Origin: a virus
DNA: 64,000 nucleotides
Reading direction: 5' to 3' (one strand)
Virus record (IMG/VR): IMGVR_UViG_3300026484_000236
Coordinates: 103,009 to 167,008 of that record
Under the pieces are notes generated by a model. That model saw nothing but the letters and a program-made list of their open reading frames with translations. It made no database searches and was not told where the DNA came from. Position numbers and translations under genes: made by a program. Below are positions 45,859 through 54,630 of the stretch, in pieces (position 1 is the first letter of the stretch; each line of letters begins with the position of its first letter).

Positions 45859-46566
45859 ATGAAAGATACGAAAGATATAAAAGATATAAAATTTAGTATT
45901 ATGAGAAATGAAAAAAAGAATTCTCTTTATATATGTCTTAAAAAGAATAATAATATTTTAGAAATTCAGAAAGATGATATTTTAAATCTTTCTGATAAAA
46001 AAGATAGTTATGAATACTTAGGAATGGTTTTTAATGCGATTGGAACATTAAATAAGGAAAAACTTATAACTATTATATATGATATGAGAATACCTTTTGC
46101 TTTTATATTATTAATTTTAAAAATTAAAGCCAGTACTGGAAGTAAGTTTCAAATTCTAATGCGGGATAAAGATACTTATAATTTTATTCAGGAATTTTTA
46201 GAAGCCGATCCAGAAGAAACAAAAGAATTTTTTTATAAAACTTCTGATAATTTATTAAAAGATAATAAATTTGCTAATATCGAAAAAGAAGAAATTAATT
46301 CGGATGATTCAACTTGTGAAATTGGTTTAAAAGATAAATTTAAAAAACTTAAAGAAGAACTTGATAAAGATCAAGAAATTTTAATGAGAAATGAATTACT
46401 TAAAGATACAGACGATTCTGATTTAAAAGAAAATTTAAGAAGCAAGAATGAAGAAATTCAACGACAATTAGATACTATTAAAAATATTTCAAATGATGAT
46501 TTTATAGACCTTATGGAAAATAATTTTACAGATGAATTGAGAAAACTTAAGATATCTTTATTTTAA
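45859..46566 (+). CDS. Unknown acidic protein before the prohead protease
   Basis: 235 aa, second half an acidic helix (KLKEELDKDQEILMRNELLK). First part folded with YDMRIPFAFILLIL. Could be a scaffold- or assembly-type protein by position, but no family is recognised. A 9-bp stem with a run of seven T overlaps its end. Confidence 0.45.
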   Translation: MKDTKDIKDIKFSIMRNEKKNSLYICLKKNNNILEIQKDDILNLSDKKDSYEYLGMVFNAIGTLNKEKLITIIYDMRIPFAFILLILKIKASTGSKFQILMRDKDTYNFIQEFLEADPEETKEFFYKTSDNLLKDNKFANIEKEEINSDDSTCEIGLKDKFKKLKEELDKDQEILMRNELLKDTDDSDLKENLRSKNEEIQRQLDTIKNISNDDFIDLMENNFTDELRKLKISLF

Positions 46567-46574
46567 GTTTTTTT
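46542..46574 (+). terminator. Possible intrinsic terminator
   Basis: AAAACTTAA ... TTAAGTTTT with a 12-nt loop and a run of seven T; left arm and loop are inside the gene end. Confidence 0.45.
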
Positions 46575-46637
46575 AAGACATGTATCTTTAGTTATAACAA
46601 AAAGATAATTAAAATTAAATAAATTAAGGAATCACAT

Positions 46638-47486
46638 ATGTTTCAATCTATATCGGAAGAAGCTTATACATCGAATACTCCTGTAAAAATTTTAGAAGAA
46701 TCTATGGTTCCTGGAAGTACGGATTCGAGACTAATTTTTAGAGCGGTTTTGCAAGAAGCTAATGTTATTAATAATAATAAGAGAATGTACCCAAGCGAGA
46801 CTTTACAAGCTATCGTTTATCAATTAAGAGATAAAGCAAGAACTCGTAAACTACTTGGAGAATTAGATCATCCACAACCTCAAGGGGATATGGCTGCTAA
46901 AATGAAAAGAAGTAGTACTATTCTTTTACAGAACGTTTGTGTACTTTTCAGAAAACTAGATTTTATTGATGGTAAAATATACGCCGAAGTAGAAACTCTT
47001 AATACACCAAGTGGTCGCATCGTTAGAGATCTTTTAAAAGATAATATTAGTATTGGATTCTCTTTAAGAGCATTTGGAAGTACTAAAAATGAAAATGGAA
47101 CTACAGTAGTTCTTGCAGATGATATTAAAGGTTTAACTTTTGATGTAGTTTGTATGCCATCGCATGATAATGCCCTAATTCAAGAATTCTTAGCTGAGGG
47201 TGAAGAAGCTTCTGCGAAAGATAAACTTAAAGAATTACTTCAAGAAATGACTGAATACAAAAAAGCTCTTCAAAACGAAGTTCATCCCCAAATTATGGAA
47301 GAATCAAGAAGTCTTTTTGAAAGTATTAGAGAAGATGGTAAAGCCGCTATGGAAGGAATGACTGGACAAGTATGTATTAATGGTATATGTATGGCTAGAC
47401 CTCTTAACGAAAGTATTGATTACTTAGTAGAACAATCCCTTAAAATGGATACTACTAAATATCAAAAAAGTATTAAACTTAAATAA
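46638..47486 (+). CDS. Prohead core protease (T4 gp21 type)
   Basis: 282 aa. FRAVLQEANVINNNKRMYP, LLGELDHPQPQ with catalytic H78, and ISIGFSLRAFG with S142, are the hallmarks of gp21-type (peptidase U9/S80) maturation proteases. The residues KILEES at 17-22 match its own likely cleavage signal, suggesting self-processing. The C-terminal half is helical and probably acts as scaffold anchor. Many other proteins here carry the same L-E-E-[S/A/G] leader, making them candidate substrates. Ends 1 nt into a hairpin-CATGTC element. Confidence 0.87.
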   Translation: MFQSISEEAYTSNTPVKILEESMVPGSTDSRLIFRAVLQEANVINNNKRMYPSETLQAIVYQLRDKARTRKLLGELDHPQPQGDMAAKMKRSSTILLQNVCVLFRKLDFIDGKIYAEVETLNTPSGRIVRDLLKDNISIGFSLRAFGSTKNENGTTVVLADDIKGLTFDVVCMPSHDNALIQEFLAEGEEASAKDKLKELLQEMTEYKKALQNEVHPQIMEESRSLFESIREDGKAAMEGMTGQVCINGICMARPLNESIDYLVEQSLKMDTTKYQKSIKLK

Positions 47487-47521
47487 TTATTAGAAGCTTA
47501 AGCTTCTAATAATTTCATGTC
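47486..47521 (+). terminator. Hairpin with variant CATGTC tail
   Basis: 28-nt perfect palindrome (ATTATTAGAAGCTT and mirror), then TT and CATGTC, the one variant of the CCTGTC class. Confidence 0.75.
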
Positions 47522-47545
47522 TTTAAATAAAAGAAAATTATCGAA

Positions 47546-47592
47546 TAACTATCAATAGTTAACTATTGATACACATACTATGAATAGTTATC
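47546..47592. repeat. GTTAAC palindromic repeat pair
   Basis: AACTATCAATAGTTAACTAT then TGATACACATACT spacer and ATGAATAGTTATC. Second unit is a half-copy. Confidence 0.8.
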
Positions 47593-47604
47593 TAATTATA
47601 TTTA

Positions 47605-47617
47605 TATAGATATTTTA
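47605..47617 (+). promoter_or_regulatory. TATAGATATTTTA promoter-like motif
   Basis: 16 nt before the start of the homing endonuclease gene; same class as at 36961 and 58156. Confidence 0.4.
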
Positions 47618-47632
47618 ACTAAAGGATATAAT

Positions 47633-49363
47633 ATGATAAAAGAATTAATCGACTTAAATTTTTTAAAAGATAATTTAATGTTTAATCAAAGTACTATTAA
47701 AAATAGAACTTTAGAACAAAATAATTTTTTAAAAGAATTATATGAAAGATATTCATTTTTAGAAGAATATAAATTATCATATTTAATAAATATTTTAAAA
47801 AAGTATAAACCAGAAGATTGTAAATGTATAATTAACAGTTGTAATCATGCTAAACTTTATATACCTAATCATAAACGATTACGACTTAGTTGTAAAGAAC
47901 ATATTAAACATCCAGATGTAATTCAAGTATCTAAAAAAAATCGTAAAGAAAAAACTCAAAAAACAAATTTGGAAAAATATGGTGTTAAGAATATATCACA
48001 ATTAAAAAATATAAAATTAAAAAAAGAGGAAACTTCTTTAAAAAATTTTGGTGTTCGTAATCCACAACAATTAATAGAAATTAAAGAAAAAAGAAAGCAA
48101 AATTATTTTGAAAAAACTGGGTATAGTAATCCTCGTAAAAATCCAGAAGTAATTCAAAAAACAAAAAATAATTGTATAAAAAAATATGGTTATTCACATT
48201 ATATGAAAAACCCAGAATTAAAAAAAGAATTTTTTAATAAACAATTATTAAAAAAAGGTTATATGTATTCAAGACAACAAAATAGAAAAAATCCTTTAGA
48301 TTTAAATAAAAAATTTATAGAAGAAAATTTTATTGATGAAAAAACAAATACCTTTAAAAAAACAGAATTTGATAAGTATTTTAATTTTAATTCCCTTCAT
48401 AATGATGGGCATACTTATCTTAAAAAATTTAATATAACTTATACAAAATTAACTGGAACTTCTAGAGCGGAAGAAGAAATAATAAAATATATTTTATCAT
48501 TAAAACCAGATATAAAAATTATTAAAAATTCTAGAAATATTATCAAACCATATGAGTTAGATATTTATTTACCCGAATATAATTTAGCATTTGAATATAA
48601 TGGTTTGTATTGGCATAGTTATGGTTTAAATAATGTTTCTGAATCTCAAGGTGATTATTTATTCCAACGCTCAAGACATAAAGAAAAAACTGAATTATGT
48701 GAAAATAAAAATATAAATTTATTCCATATTTTTGAAAATGATTGGTGGAACAAAAAAGAAATTATTAAAAGTATGATTAAAAATAAGTTAAAATTAAATT
48801 ATAATAAAATATATGCTAGAAAATGTCAAATTCAAGAAATAGATTCTAAAACAACAAATATATTTTTAAAAGAAAATCATATACAGGGATCAAGTAACTC
48901 TCAATATAGATATGGATTATTTTTTAATGATGAATTAATATCGGTAATGACATTTTCTAAAAGTAGATATAATAAAAATTACGATTTTGAATTAATACGG
49001 TTCTGTTCTAAAAAAAATTATAATATTATTGGTGCGGCTGGAAAATTATTAAAGAATTTTCAAAGGTTATTTAATTATCCAAGTATAATATCATACGGAA
49101 ATCGAACTTTTTCTAGTACTAAAAATAATGTTTATTTATCTTTAGGATTTAAACATATTAAAAATAATAACCCAGATTTAAAATTTGTCTCTAAGGATTG
49201 TTCTAAATTAATACCAAGAGAATATTTTATGAAACATAAATTAAAAAATATACCAGATTTTATTTATACTGAAAATTTATCAGTTAATGATAATATTATA
49301 AATAATGGTTATAGAATTTTACATGGTCCTGGAACAGCAGTTTATATATTGAAAGATAACTAA
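47633..49363 (+). CDS. Large homing endonuclease-like protein
   Basis: 576 aa. Residues 105-200 hold tandem NUMOD-like DNA-binding repeats of the form K-Y/F-G-V-x-N-x2-Q/R (LEKYGVKNISQL, LKNFGVRNPQQL, IKKYGYSHYMKN). A Vsr-type nuclease core follows (PYELDIYLPEYNLAFEYNG, LYWHS), and the last 190 residues look like an acetyltransferase-like fold (LFFNDELISVMTFSKS). This build is common in free-standing phage homing endonucleases. Located between the protease and a leader-bearing gene. Confidence 0.78.
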   Translation: MIKELIDLNFLKDNLMFNQSTIKNRTLEQNNFLKELYERYSFLEEYKLSYLINILKKYKPEDCKCIINSCNHAKLYIPNHKRLRLSCKEHIKHPDVIQVSKKNRKEKTQKTNLEKYGVKNISQLKNIKLKKEETSLKNFGVRNPQQLIEIKEKRKQNYFEKTGYSNPRKNPEVIQKTKNNCIKKYGYSHYMKNPELKKEFFNKQLLKKGYMYSRQQNRKNPLDLNKKFIEENFIDEKTNTFKKTEFDKYFNFNSLHNDGHTYLKKFNITYTKLTGTSRAEEEIIKYILSLKPDIKIIKNSRNIIKPYELDIYLPEYNLAFEYNGLYWHSYGLNNVSESQGDYLFQRSRHKEKTELCENKNINLFHIFENDWWNKKEIIKSMIKNKLKLNYNKIYARKCQIQEIDSKTTNIFLKENHIQGSSNSQYRYGLFFNDELISVMTFSKSRYNKNYDFELIRFCSKKNYNIIGAAGKLLKNFQRLFNYPSIISYGNRTFSSTKNNVYLSLGFKHIKNNNPDLKFVSKDCSKLIPREYFMKHKLKNIPDFIYTENLSVNDNIINNGYRILHGPGTAVYILKDN

Positions 49364-49391
49364 AAATAAAAATAAATAAGGGAATCAAAAA

Positions 49392-49967
49392 ATGATTTTA
49401 GAAATAAATAAAAATTTACTAATCCAAGAAGCTACTAAAATTTTAGAAGAGTCTAATCATACTGGAGATGCTAACTTAGATAAAAGAGCCGCTGCTAAAA
49501 AAAACATACATGAATTTAAAAAAGTTACTCAAGCTAGAACAAAAATGGCAAAAGAAATAAAAGCTAAAAGAGCGGATGCTAAAAAACTAGAAAAAACTAA
49601 CGAAAAAATTAGAAAAGAAGGATCTAGAATTACATTTTCGGATAAAAGAAAAGCTTTAAAAGATTCTATAGATCATGGTTTTAAAGGTTCAATAAAAAGA
49701 TATAAAAAAAATATAACGAATACAAAACTGGAAAAAACCAGAAAGTTATTAAATGCCGGAACTAAAAACACGAAAGAAGAAATTAATAAATTACATAACG
49801 AAGCGCGCACAATATCCAGTGGAAATAAAATACCAGTTGGTCAAGAAACTAAAAAATTTGCTTTACCAGCGCATCGAGAAAATAAAGCAGGTGTTCAAAT
49901 AAATACTAGAGCGAGTACTTCAAAAAATTTAGATGAAATTGATCCAGAATTAAGATATAAATATTAA
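49392..49967 (+). CDS. Leader-bearing very basic protein, probable packaged protein
   Basis: 191 aa. MILEINKNLLIQEATKILEE followed by S gives a near copy of the leader at 36184. The remainder is extremely Lys/Arg-rich helix (AKRADAKKLEKTNEKIRKEG) without hydrophobic core, fitting an internal head protein or DNA condenser. Followed by a hairpin-CCTGTC element. Confidence 0.57.
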   Translation: MILEINKNLLIQEATKILEESNHTGDANLDKRAAAKKNIHEFKKVTQARTKMAKEIKAKRADAKKLEKTNEKIRKEGSRITFSDKRKALKDSIDHGFKGSIKRYKKNITNTKLEKTRKLLNAGTKNTKEEINKLHNEARTISSGNKIPVGQETKKFALPAHRENKAGVQINTRASTSKNLDEIDPELRYKY

Positions 49968-50001
49968 ATAACTAAGGAACTATCCTTAGTTATTTCCTGT
50001 C
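49967..50001 (+). terminator. Hairpin-CCTGTC terminator
   Basis: 12-bp stem AATAACTAAGGA around ACTA, then T and CCTGTC. Marks the start boundary of the signalling cassette. Confidence 0.8.
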
Positions 50002-50058
50002 GTTGGATTTACTTCAAACAAAAGAATATTGAAAAAAAATATTAAATAGGAGACTTTT

Positions 50059-50511
50059 ATGACAGAAGAACAAGTAAAAAAGAAAATAGAAGATTTCCGC
50101 GACTCATATATAAAAAGTTATAATTCTCCTAGTACTCAAATGGATTTAAGGGAACATTTTTATTTAGTTCGTGATGAATCTAAAACAATACATGAACTCA
50201 TGGCATTAATGTACGATGATATACATAAAGTTATGACTGATAATAAAAATCAAATACTTACTTTAATGGATAAGAGTATTCAAGCTGATACAGAATTATA
50301 TAATTATTTATTAACTATAGAAAAAAACTCTGGTAAATTTAATAAACCAAAACCTAAAAAAGAATGGCATACTTGGTCAAATTTATTTAAAATACCAGTA
50401 CTTCTTGGAAGTACTATAGCGGTATTATTATTACTATACGAAATTGACTCAACCGCATATACCGCTATTATAGATCATATAATGTTAGCAATCGAAGAAT
50501 TTAAAAAATAA
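50059..50511 (+). CDS. Membrane protein with C-terminal span, first gene of signalling cassette
   Basis: 150 aa. Cytosolic-type helical part (1-105) rich in charged residues, a basic KPKPKKEWHTW stretch, then one membrane segment at about 113-128 (IPVLLGSTIAVLLLLY) and a short tail. No signal peptide. No family recognised. Its unit also encodes a receiver protein and a sensor kinase, so it may be their membrane partner. Confidence 0.55.
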   Translation: MTEEQVKKKIEDFRDSYIKSYNSPSTQMDLREHFYLVRDESKTIHELMALMYDDIHKVMTDNKNQILTLMDKSIQADTELYNYLLTIEKNSGKFNKPKPKKEWHTWSNLFKIPVLLGSTIAVLLLLYEIDSTAYTAIIDHIMLAIEEFKK

Positions 50512-50523
50512 ATAGGAAAACAA

Positions 50524-51243
50524 ATGAATATTTTTGAAAAAATAAAAAGTTATTTTATAGAAGAAGAACAAGAAGAAGAACAAGAAGAACTCGATTATCT
50601 TAAACCAATGGATCTTGGTTCAAATAATTATAAAATAGAAATACCAGAAATAAATATAAACAAAGAAGCTATATTTAATAAAGATCTTAAAACAATATTT
50701 ATTATGGATGATTTCGATGGAATGGCTGAATTAATCAAGGATGAATTATATCAGGCAAGATGCTGTAATGTAAAAGAATATTTTAATATAATAGTAAGTA
50801 CTGGAATATTTGCTGGTTTTAGTATAAGAAATTTATTAATGAGTAATCCAGATTTAATTATAGATATAGCTTTTTTAGATATTACTTTAGGTGGTATTAT
50901 TAATGGTGAAGAATTAGATGGTATAGATATTGCAATTCTTTTAAAAGAACGTAATCCAGATTGTTTAATTAAATTTGTAACTGGACATACTCTTAATAAA
51001 CATAATCCGGAAATATTTAAATTTATTCATAAATTTGAAACCACCTTTAAAGTAAAAATGGATGAAATCGAAGAAACTTCAAGTAGTAATAATGGAGATA
51101 TTAAAATTTATAAACATGTTATAAATAAAACTAGTAATCGTAAAGAATTAATAGAATTAACACTACATAATTATTTTGACAAATTTATTATTGGTAAACA
51201 AGACGGAGTCTTTGAAAACACCAAATACGATTTAGTAAATTAA
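50524..51243 (+). CDS. Response-regulator-like receiver protein
   Basis: 239 aa. After an acidic N-terminal 45 residues, a receiver-type fold: TIFIMDDFDGMAEL (acidic pair D62, D63), DIAFLDITLGG with likely phosphate acceptor D119, and IKFVTGH with T153 as the switch residue. An insertion lies between strand 3 and helix 3. No DNA-binding output domain is seen; the last 70 residues are unassigned. Gene lies 9 nt before the kinase. Stand-alone receivers often act through protein contact. Confidence 0.65.
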   Translation: MNIFEKIKSYFIEEEQEEEQEELDYLKPMDLGSNNYKIEIPEININKEAIFNKDLKTIFIMDDFDGMAELIKDELYQARCCNVKEYFNIIVSTGIFAGFSIRNLLMSNPDLIIDIAFLDITLGGIINGEELDGIDIAILLKERNPDCLIKFVTGHTLNKHNPEIFKFIHKFETTFKVKMDEIEETSSSNNGDIKIYKHVINKTSNRKELIELTLHNYFDKFIIGKQDGVFENTKYDLVN

Positions 51244-51252
51244 GGATACAAT

Positions 51253-52728
51253 ATGGAAACCTCTAAAATGGGAAGTTTATATCATGCTTCTGGATCAATA
51301 TTTTTTAAGTATCTTGGTTTAATAACTATATATACTTTATTAATGGGAGCAGTACTTGGTAATAATTTTCACAATATAGTTCACATGTATAAAGAAAATT
51401 TAAAAAACACCGTAGTAAAAACAATTGAAGAATATCACGAAATAGATTTACAACATATTTGTACTATTTCAAACTGTTCTCAAATTGGTTTTATAAATAG
51501 AAATAAATCATACGTATTAAAAGATGGCAAATTAATAAAAAATAATAATCGTAAAATAATTAATATTTATTGGAAATTGAATAAAATTCCAATAATAGAA
51601 AATACTGTTAATACAGCTTTTAACGAAGACCTACATAAAAATATTATAATAACTTTACCAAAATATAATTTGTATTTATCAAGTAATAGTTATTATACGT
51701 TAAGCGAATTACTAAAAGGGTATTTTTATATTTATGTTATATTTATAATACCTATTACTTTTATATTTTTTATATATGAATTTAAATTATCAAGACGAAA
51801 AGCTTTAGATGTTATAAATACTAGCAGTATTCTTAGAGAAAAGAATATGCAAATACTTACTGAAAATATACATCATGAATTAAATACTCCAGTAGCTATT
51901 ATTCAAGGATCTGTTTTAAAAATAGAACAATCTTTAAAAAGACAATATGATATTTCGAAAAATTGTTTTAAAACATGTGCATTAACCGAACAATTTAAAG
52001 GAATAGATTTTGACATGATTTATTCGAGTATTGATCAAATTGGTACAGTACTAGAAAGAATGAGTAATTTTAAAAATCTCAAATACAGTAATGGTAATAA
52101 AACATTATTTGATATTTTAAATTATTCGGCTAATTCTATGAGTATTTATAAAGCTTCTTATTTTGAAATTATAATTGATCCAGCATTTGAGGAATGGAGT
52201 CTTAAACATGGAGATGGATATTTAAAAAATGCTGATTTATTAAATATAATTTCTAATCATTTAAGAAATAGTATAGAAGCCAGTGCCACAAAAATACATC
52301 TACAGCTAAAAGTATCTGATACTAAAAATGAAAAAATAAAATTAATACATATATTTATAATTGATAATGGGACTGGTCTTAGAGATCCAGATACTGGATT
52401 ATTACTATCTCCATCAAAATATCAAAATATTTTTAAAGATTATTACAGTTCTAAAAATAAAAATGGAAAATCTAAAATTTATAATTCAAAAGGTTATATT
52501 TTAGATTTAGTACATATTTTAAAAACGAAATTTACTAAAACAAATCGATTTTTAAAAATAGCACCAGAACCAGTTAAAGAAGATAACGCAAGAGGAGTAG
52601 GATTATATTTAAATAAGGAATTATTACGGGATAATCATGGAAATTTAAAATTAAGGGAAACCTCCGAAAAAGGAACTGTTTTTGAAATTACGATTCCAGG
52701 AATTAAAGCAAAAAAAGAAAATTATTAA
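51253..52728 (+). CDS. Sensor histidine kinase
   Basis: 491 aa. Two membrane spans (about 18-37 and 156-175) enclose a 115-residue periplasmic sensor domain without recognised fold. H box NIHHELNTP with H208, N box SNHLRNSIEAS with N339, G1 box IIDNGTGL (371-376), G2 box ARGVGLYLNK (446-455), and the final strand GTVFEITIPG are all intact. So this is a complete, probably active kinase with a receiver encoded just upstream. Phage-encoded histidine kinases are rare. The ATP-lid region is long (380-445). Confidence 0.85.
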   Translation: METSKMGSLYHASGSIFFKYLGLITIYTLLMGAVLGNNFHNIVHMYKENLKNTVVKTIEEYHEIDLQHICTISNCSQIGFINRNKSYVLKDGKLIKNNNRKIINIYWKLNKIPIIENTVNTAFNEDLHKNIIITLPKYNLYLSSNSYYTLSELLKGYFYIYVIFIIPITFIFFIYEFKLSRRKALDVINTSSILREKNMQILTENIHHELNTPVAIIQGSVLKIEQSLKRQYDISKNCFKTCALTEQFKGIDFDMIYSSIDQIGTVLERMSNFKNLKYSNGNKTLFDILNYSANSMSIYKASYFEIIIDPAFEEWSLKHGDGYLKNADLLNIISNHLRNSIEASATKIHLQLKVSDTKNEKIKLIHIFIIDNGTGLRDPDTGLLLSPSKYQNIFKDYYSSKNKNGKSKIYNSKGYILDLVHILKTKFTKTNRFLKIAPEPVKEDNARGVGLYLNKELLRDNHGNLKLRETSEKGTVFEITIPGIKAKKENY

Positions 52729-52742
52729 CATAAGGTTGAAAT

Positions 52743-53120
52743 ATGAAAAAACTATTTTTGGGCAAACCAACATTATTTTTTTATATATTTTTATTATTAA
52801 ATTCTAATTTAATCGCTCGAGAAAGGATTAAAAATATTAATAAAGATTATTCAAATGGTACTTGTACTGTACTTTTTAAAGAATATGATATAGATCCAGA
52901 AGTTCGTTCCCCTAAAGGATGGTATCGTATTTATAAAGAAGGAGCTCTAACAAATTATTTACATATACACTACTTAAGTACGAAAAATGAAAAAAAGTTA
53001 TCGGATTGTCTAATTAATAATGGTTTTAAAATAGAAAAATACCAAAGAAGTATTGGAGATAAAAAAAATAAAAGCTCTATAATACAGAATAGAAAGGAGA
53101 ATAATTATGAAGATAATTAA
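52743..53120 (+). CDS. Small secreted protein with two cysteines
   Basis: 125 aa. Signal-peptide-like N-terminus (KLFLGKPTLFFYIFLLLNSN, then LIARE). Mature part has two Cys (NGTCTVLF and LSDCLINN) that could form a disulphide in the periplasm. C-terminus is polar and basic. No family recognised. Ends 14 nt inside the outer-membrane protein gene, so the two are co-translated. Confidence 0.6.
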   Translation: MKKLFLGKPTLFFYIFLLLNSNLIARERIKNINKDYSNGTCTVLFKEYDIDPEVRSPKGWYRIYKEGALTNYLHIHYLSTKNEKKLSDCLINNGFKIEKYQRSIGDKKNKSSIIQNRKENNYEDN

Positions 53121-54297
53121 AATTATTTTGGTATTAAGCATAGTTGTTCAGTTAGCTATGGCATTCGAATATAAGAATACTAATTATTTAGAAGTGGTAT
53201 ATGGAACTATCACAAGTTCGGAAAATAACGGTGAATATATTGGCTCTCGTCATTTAATAGATATAACGACATTTAATGATTTTATATTTGATAATTTTAG
53301 TATTACTAGTACTATATATTTCTCTAAGTATTCTGAAAGTTATTCTAGAACGTATAATCATATAATTCAGGAAGGGACTCAATTAGAATTTTCAGAATTG
53401 GCTTTAAATACATTTATAACCAACGATGATATATTAACTATTGGGTTATTATCTTTTAAGTATGGAAGTATGTCGGAATATTCTAAAATAGGACTAGAAC
53501 AATCGGATGCTTTATATACTATGTATTATTTAACATTACCTGGAGTATTTTATACTCATCATTTTGATAATGGAAAAATACAACTGGGGTATGCGGAACG
53601 AACAAAATACGAATTATCACCAACAAATCGATATGAACATACTGTACCAGGATCAAACATTGCCTTTTTATTTGCTAGTAAAAATTATTTAAACAATGAT
53701 TTAAAATTTAAATTTAATACGAGTATTTCTGACATAGTTTATGAAAATATATCTGGGGACGAAGATGTTAGTTTAGGTTATTTATATATGTTTGGGATTG
53801 GAATATCCTATGATACTCCTGATTATTCTTTATATGGTATTATAGCCGGTTCAAAAACAGATTTCGATGGAACTAAATTAACACCAAATGAACAACCATT
53901 AATTCTCCCACCAGGATTTACCGATCCAACTAGTCCAGGAGCTTCGTTCACAAACGAAGGTTCTAGATATGGTTATAGTATTTTTTTAGGAGCTAAAAAA
54001 ATAAATTATTTACCAATTATTAAAAAAGATATTTATTATGGAATTGAATATTTTCATAGTAGTAAATATTGGGTATCGGCTGTAACAGATGAGTATAATA
54101 AAGATAGTTATTCTTGGGGAGATCTTGGGAATATTTATAAATTTTATACAGGCGTTAGTTTAACGCCAAAATTAAATATTGGTATTAATTTTAAGTACTC
54201 TGATATTAATTATCAAAAATTAAAAGGTGGTAACGCTGTAGTAAAAACAGATCAATACGATAAAAGAATATATTTTAGATTAGATTATTTATTTTAA
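53107..54297 (+). CDS. Outer-membrane beta-barrel protein (DUF3373-like)
   Basis: 396 aa. Signal peptide MKIIKIILVLSIVVQLAMA with likely cleavage after AMA. Mature part is a string of amphipathic strands of alternating polar/hydrophobic residues, aromatic-rich, ending with Phe (YFRLDYLF) as outer-membrane proteins do. The last 120 residues (DIYYGIEYFHSSKYWVSAV, GDLGNIYKFYTGVSL) resemble DUF3373 barrels of Campylobacterota. Phage-encoded barrels can block superinfection or change host surface; with the kinase and receiver the cassette may sense and alter the envelope. Confidence 0.72.
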   Translation: MKIIKIILVLSIVVQLAMAFEYKNTNYLEVVYGTITSSENNGEYIGSRHLIDITTFNDFIFDNFSITSTIYFSKYSESYSRTYNHIIQEGTQLEFSELALNTFITNDDILTIGLLSFKYGSMSEYSKIGLEQSDALYTMYYLTLPGVFYTHHFDNGKIQLGYAERTKYELSPTNRYEHTVPGSNIAFLFASKNYLNNDLKFKFNTSISDIVYENISGDEDVSLGYLYMFGIGISYDTPDYSLYGIIAGSKTDFDGTKLTPNEQPLILPPGFTDPTSPGASFTNEGSRYGYSIFLGAKKINYLPIIKKDIYYGIEYFHSSKYWVSAVTDEYNKDSYSWGDLGNIYKFYTGVSLTPKLNIGINFKYSDINYQKLKGGNAVVKTDQYDKRIYFRLDYLF

Positions 54298-54327
54298 ATT
54301 CTTGGCTAATACCAAGAATCTCCTGTC
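54298..54327 (+). terminator. Hairpin-CCTGTC terminator
   Basis: 8-bp stem ATTCTTGG around CTAATA, then CT and CCTGTC; starts directly after the stop of the barrel gene and ends the cassette. Confidence 0.78.
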
Positions 54328-54389
54328 TTTTATTTATACAAATTAATAATAAACTAACTAAACTATAAATAAAACCAAATATAAATATT

Positions 54390-54625
54390 GGAAAATATTT
54401 TCGACCCAATCATGGCGATGAAGCAATACATACATTATCTAAATGGTTTGGTATATTGACTCTAAAATAAAAAAAGCTTTCTCTAGTAAGCATGAATATG
54501 TTAAAAACGATACTCCATTGGTTCACTCAAATAGTTCGGATTTTTAAAAGATATTTATTAGCATGCTAATAAATATATTACTGAAAATTGGATAGAACAA
54601 AACAATAATACAAATAAAATAGGAA
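54390..54625 (+). pseudogene. Gene remnant in several frames
   Basis: No intact gene between 54328 and 54630. Coding-like pieces in different frames read GKYFRPNHGDEAIHTLSKWF, then IDSKIKKAFSSKHEYVKNDT and PLVHSNSSDF, then GFLKDIY-stop-HANKYITENWIEQ. These join into one protein if small indels and one TAG are repaired. A perfect 26-nt palindrome (centred on GCATGC, 54551-54576) lies across the TAG. Origin of the lost gene is unknown. Confidence 0.45.
54551..54576. repeat. 26-nt perfect palindrome
   Basis: ATATTTATTAGCA and its mirror. 55 nt before a leader-bearing gene; could be an operator or the scar of an insertion. Confidence 0.6.
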
Positions 54626-54630
54626 ATACA

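Noticed and set aside
45859-46566. Scaffold protein (gp22-like) assignment
   Set aside because: Position before the protease and acidic helices fit, but no sequence feature distinguishes it from other acidic phage proteins, so it was left as unknown.
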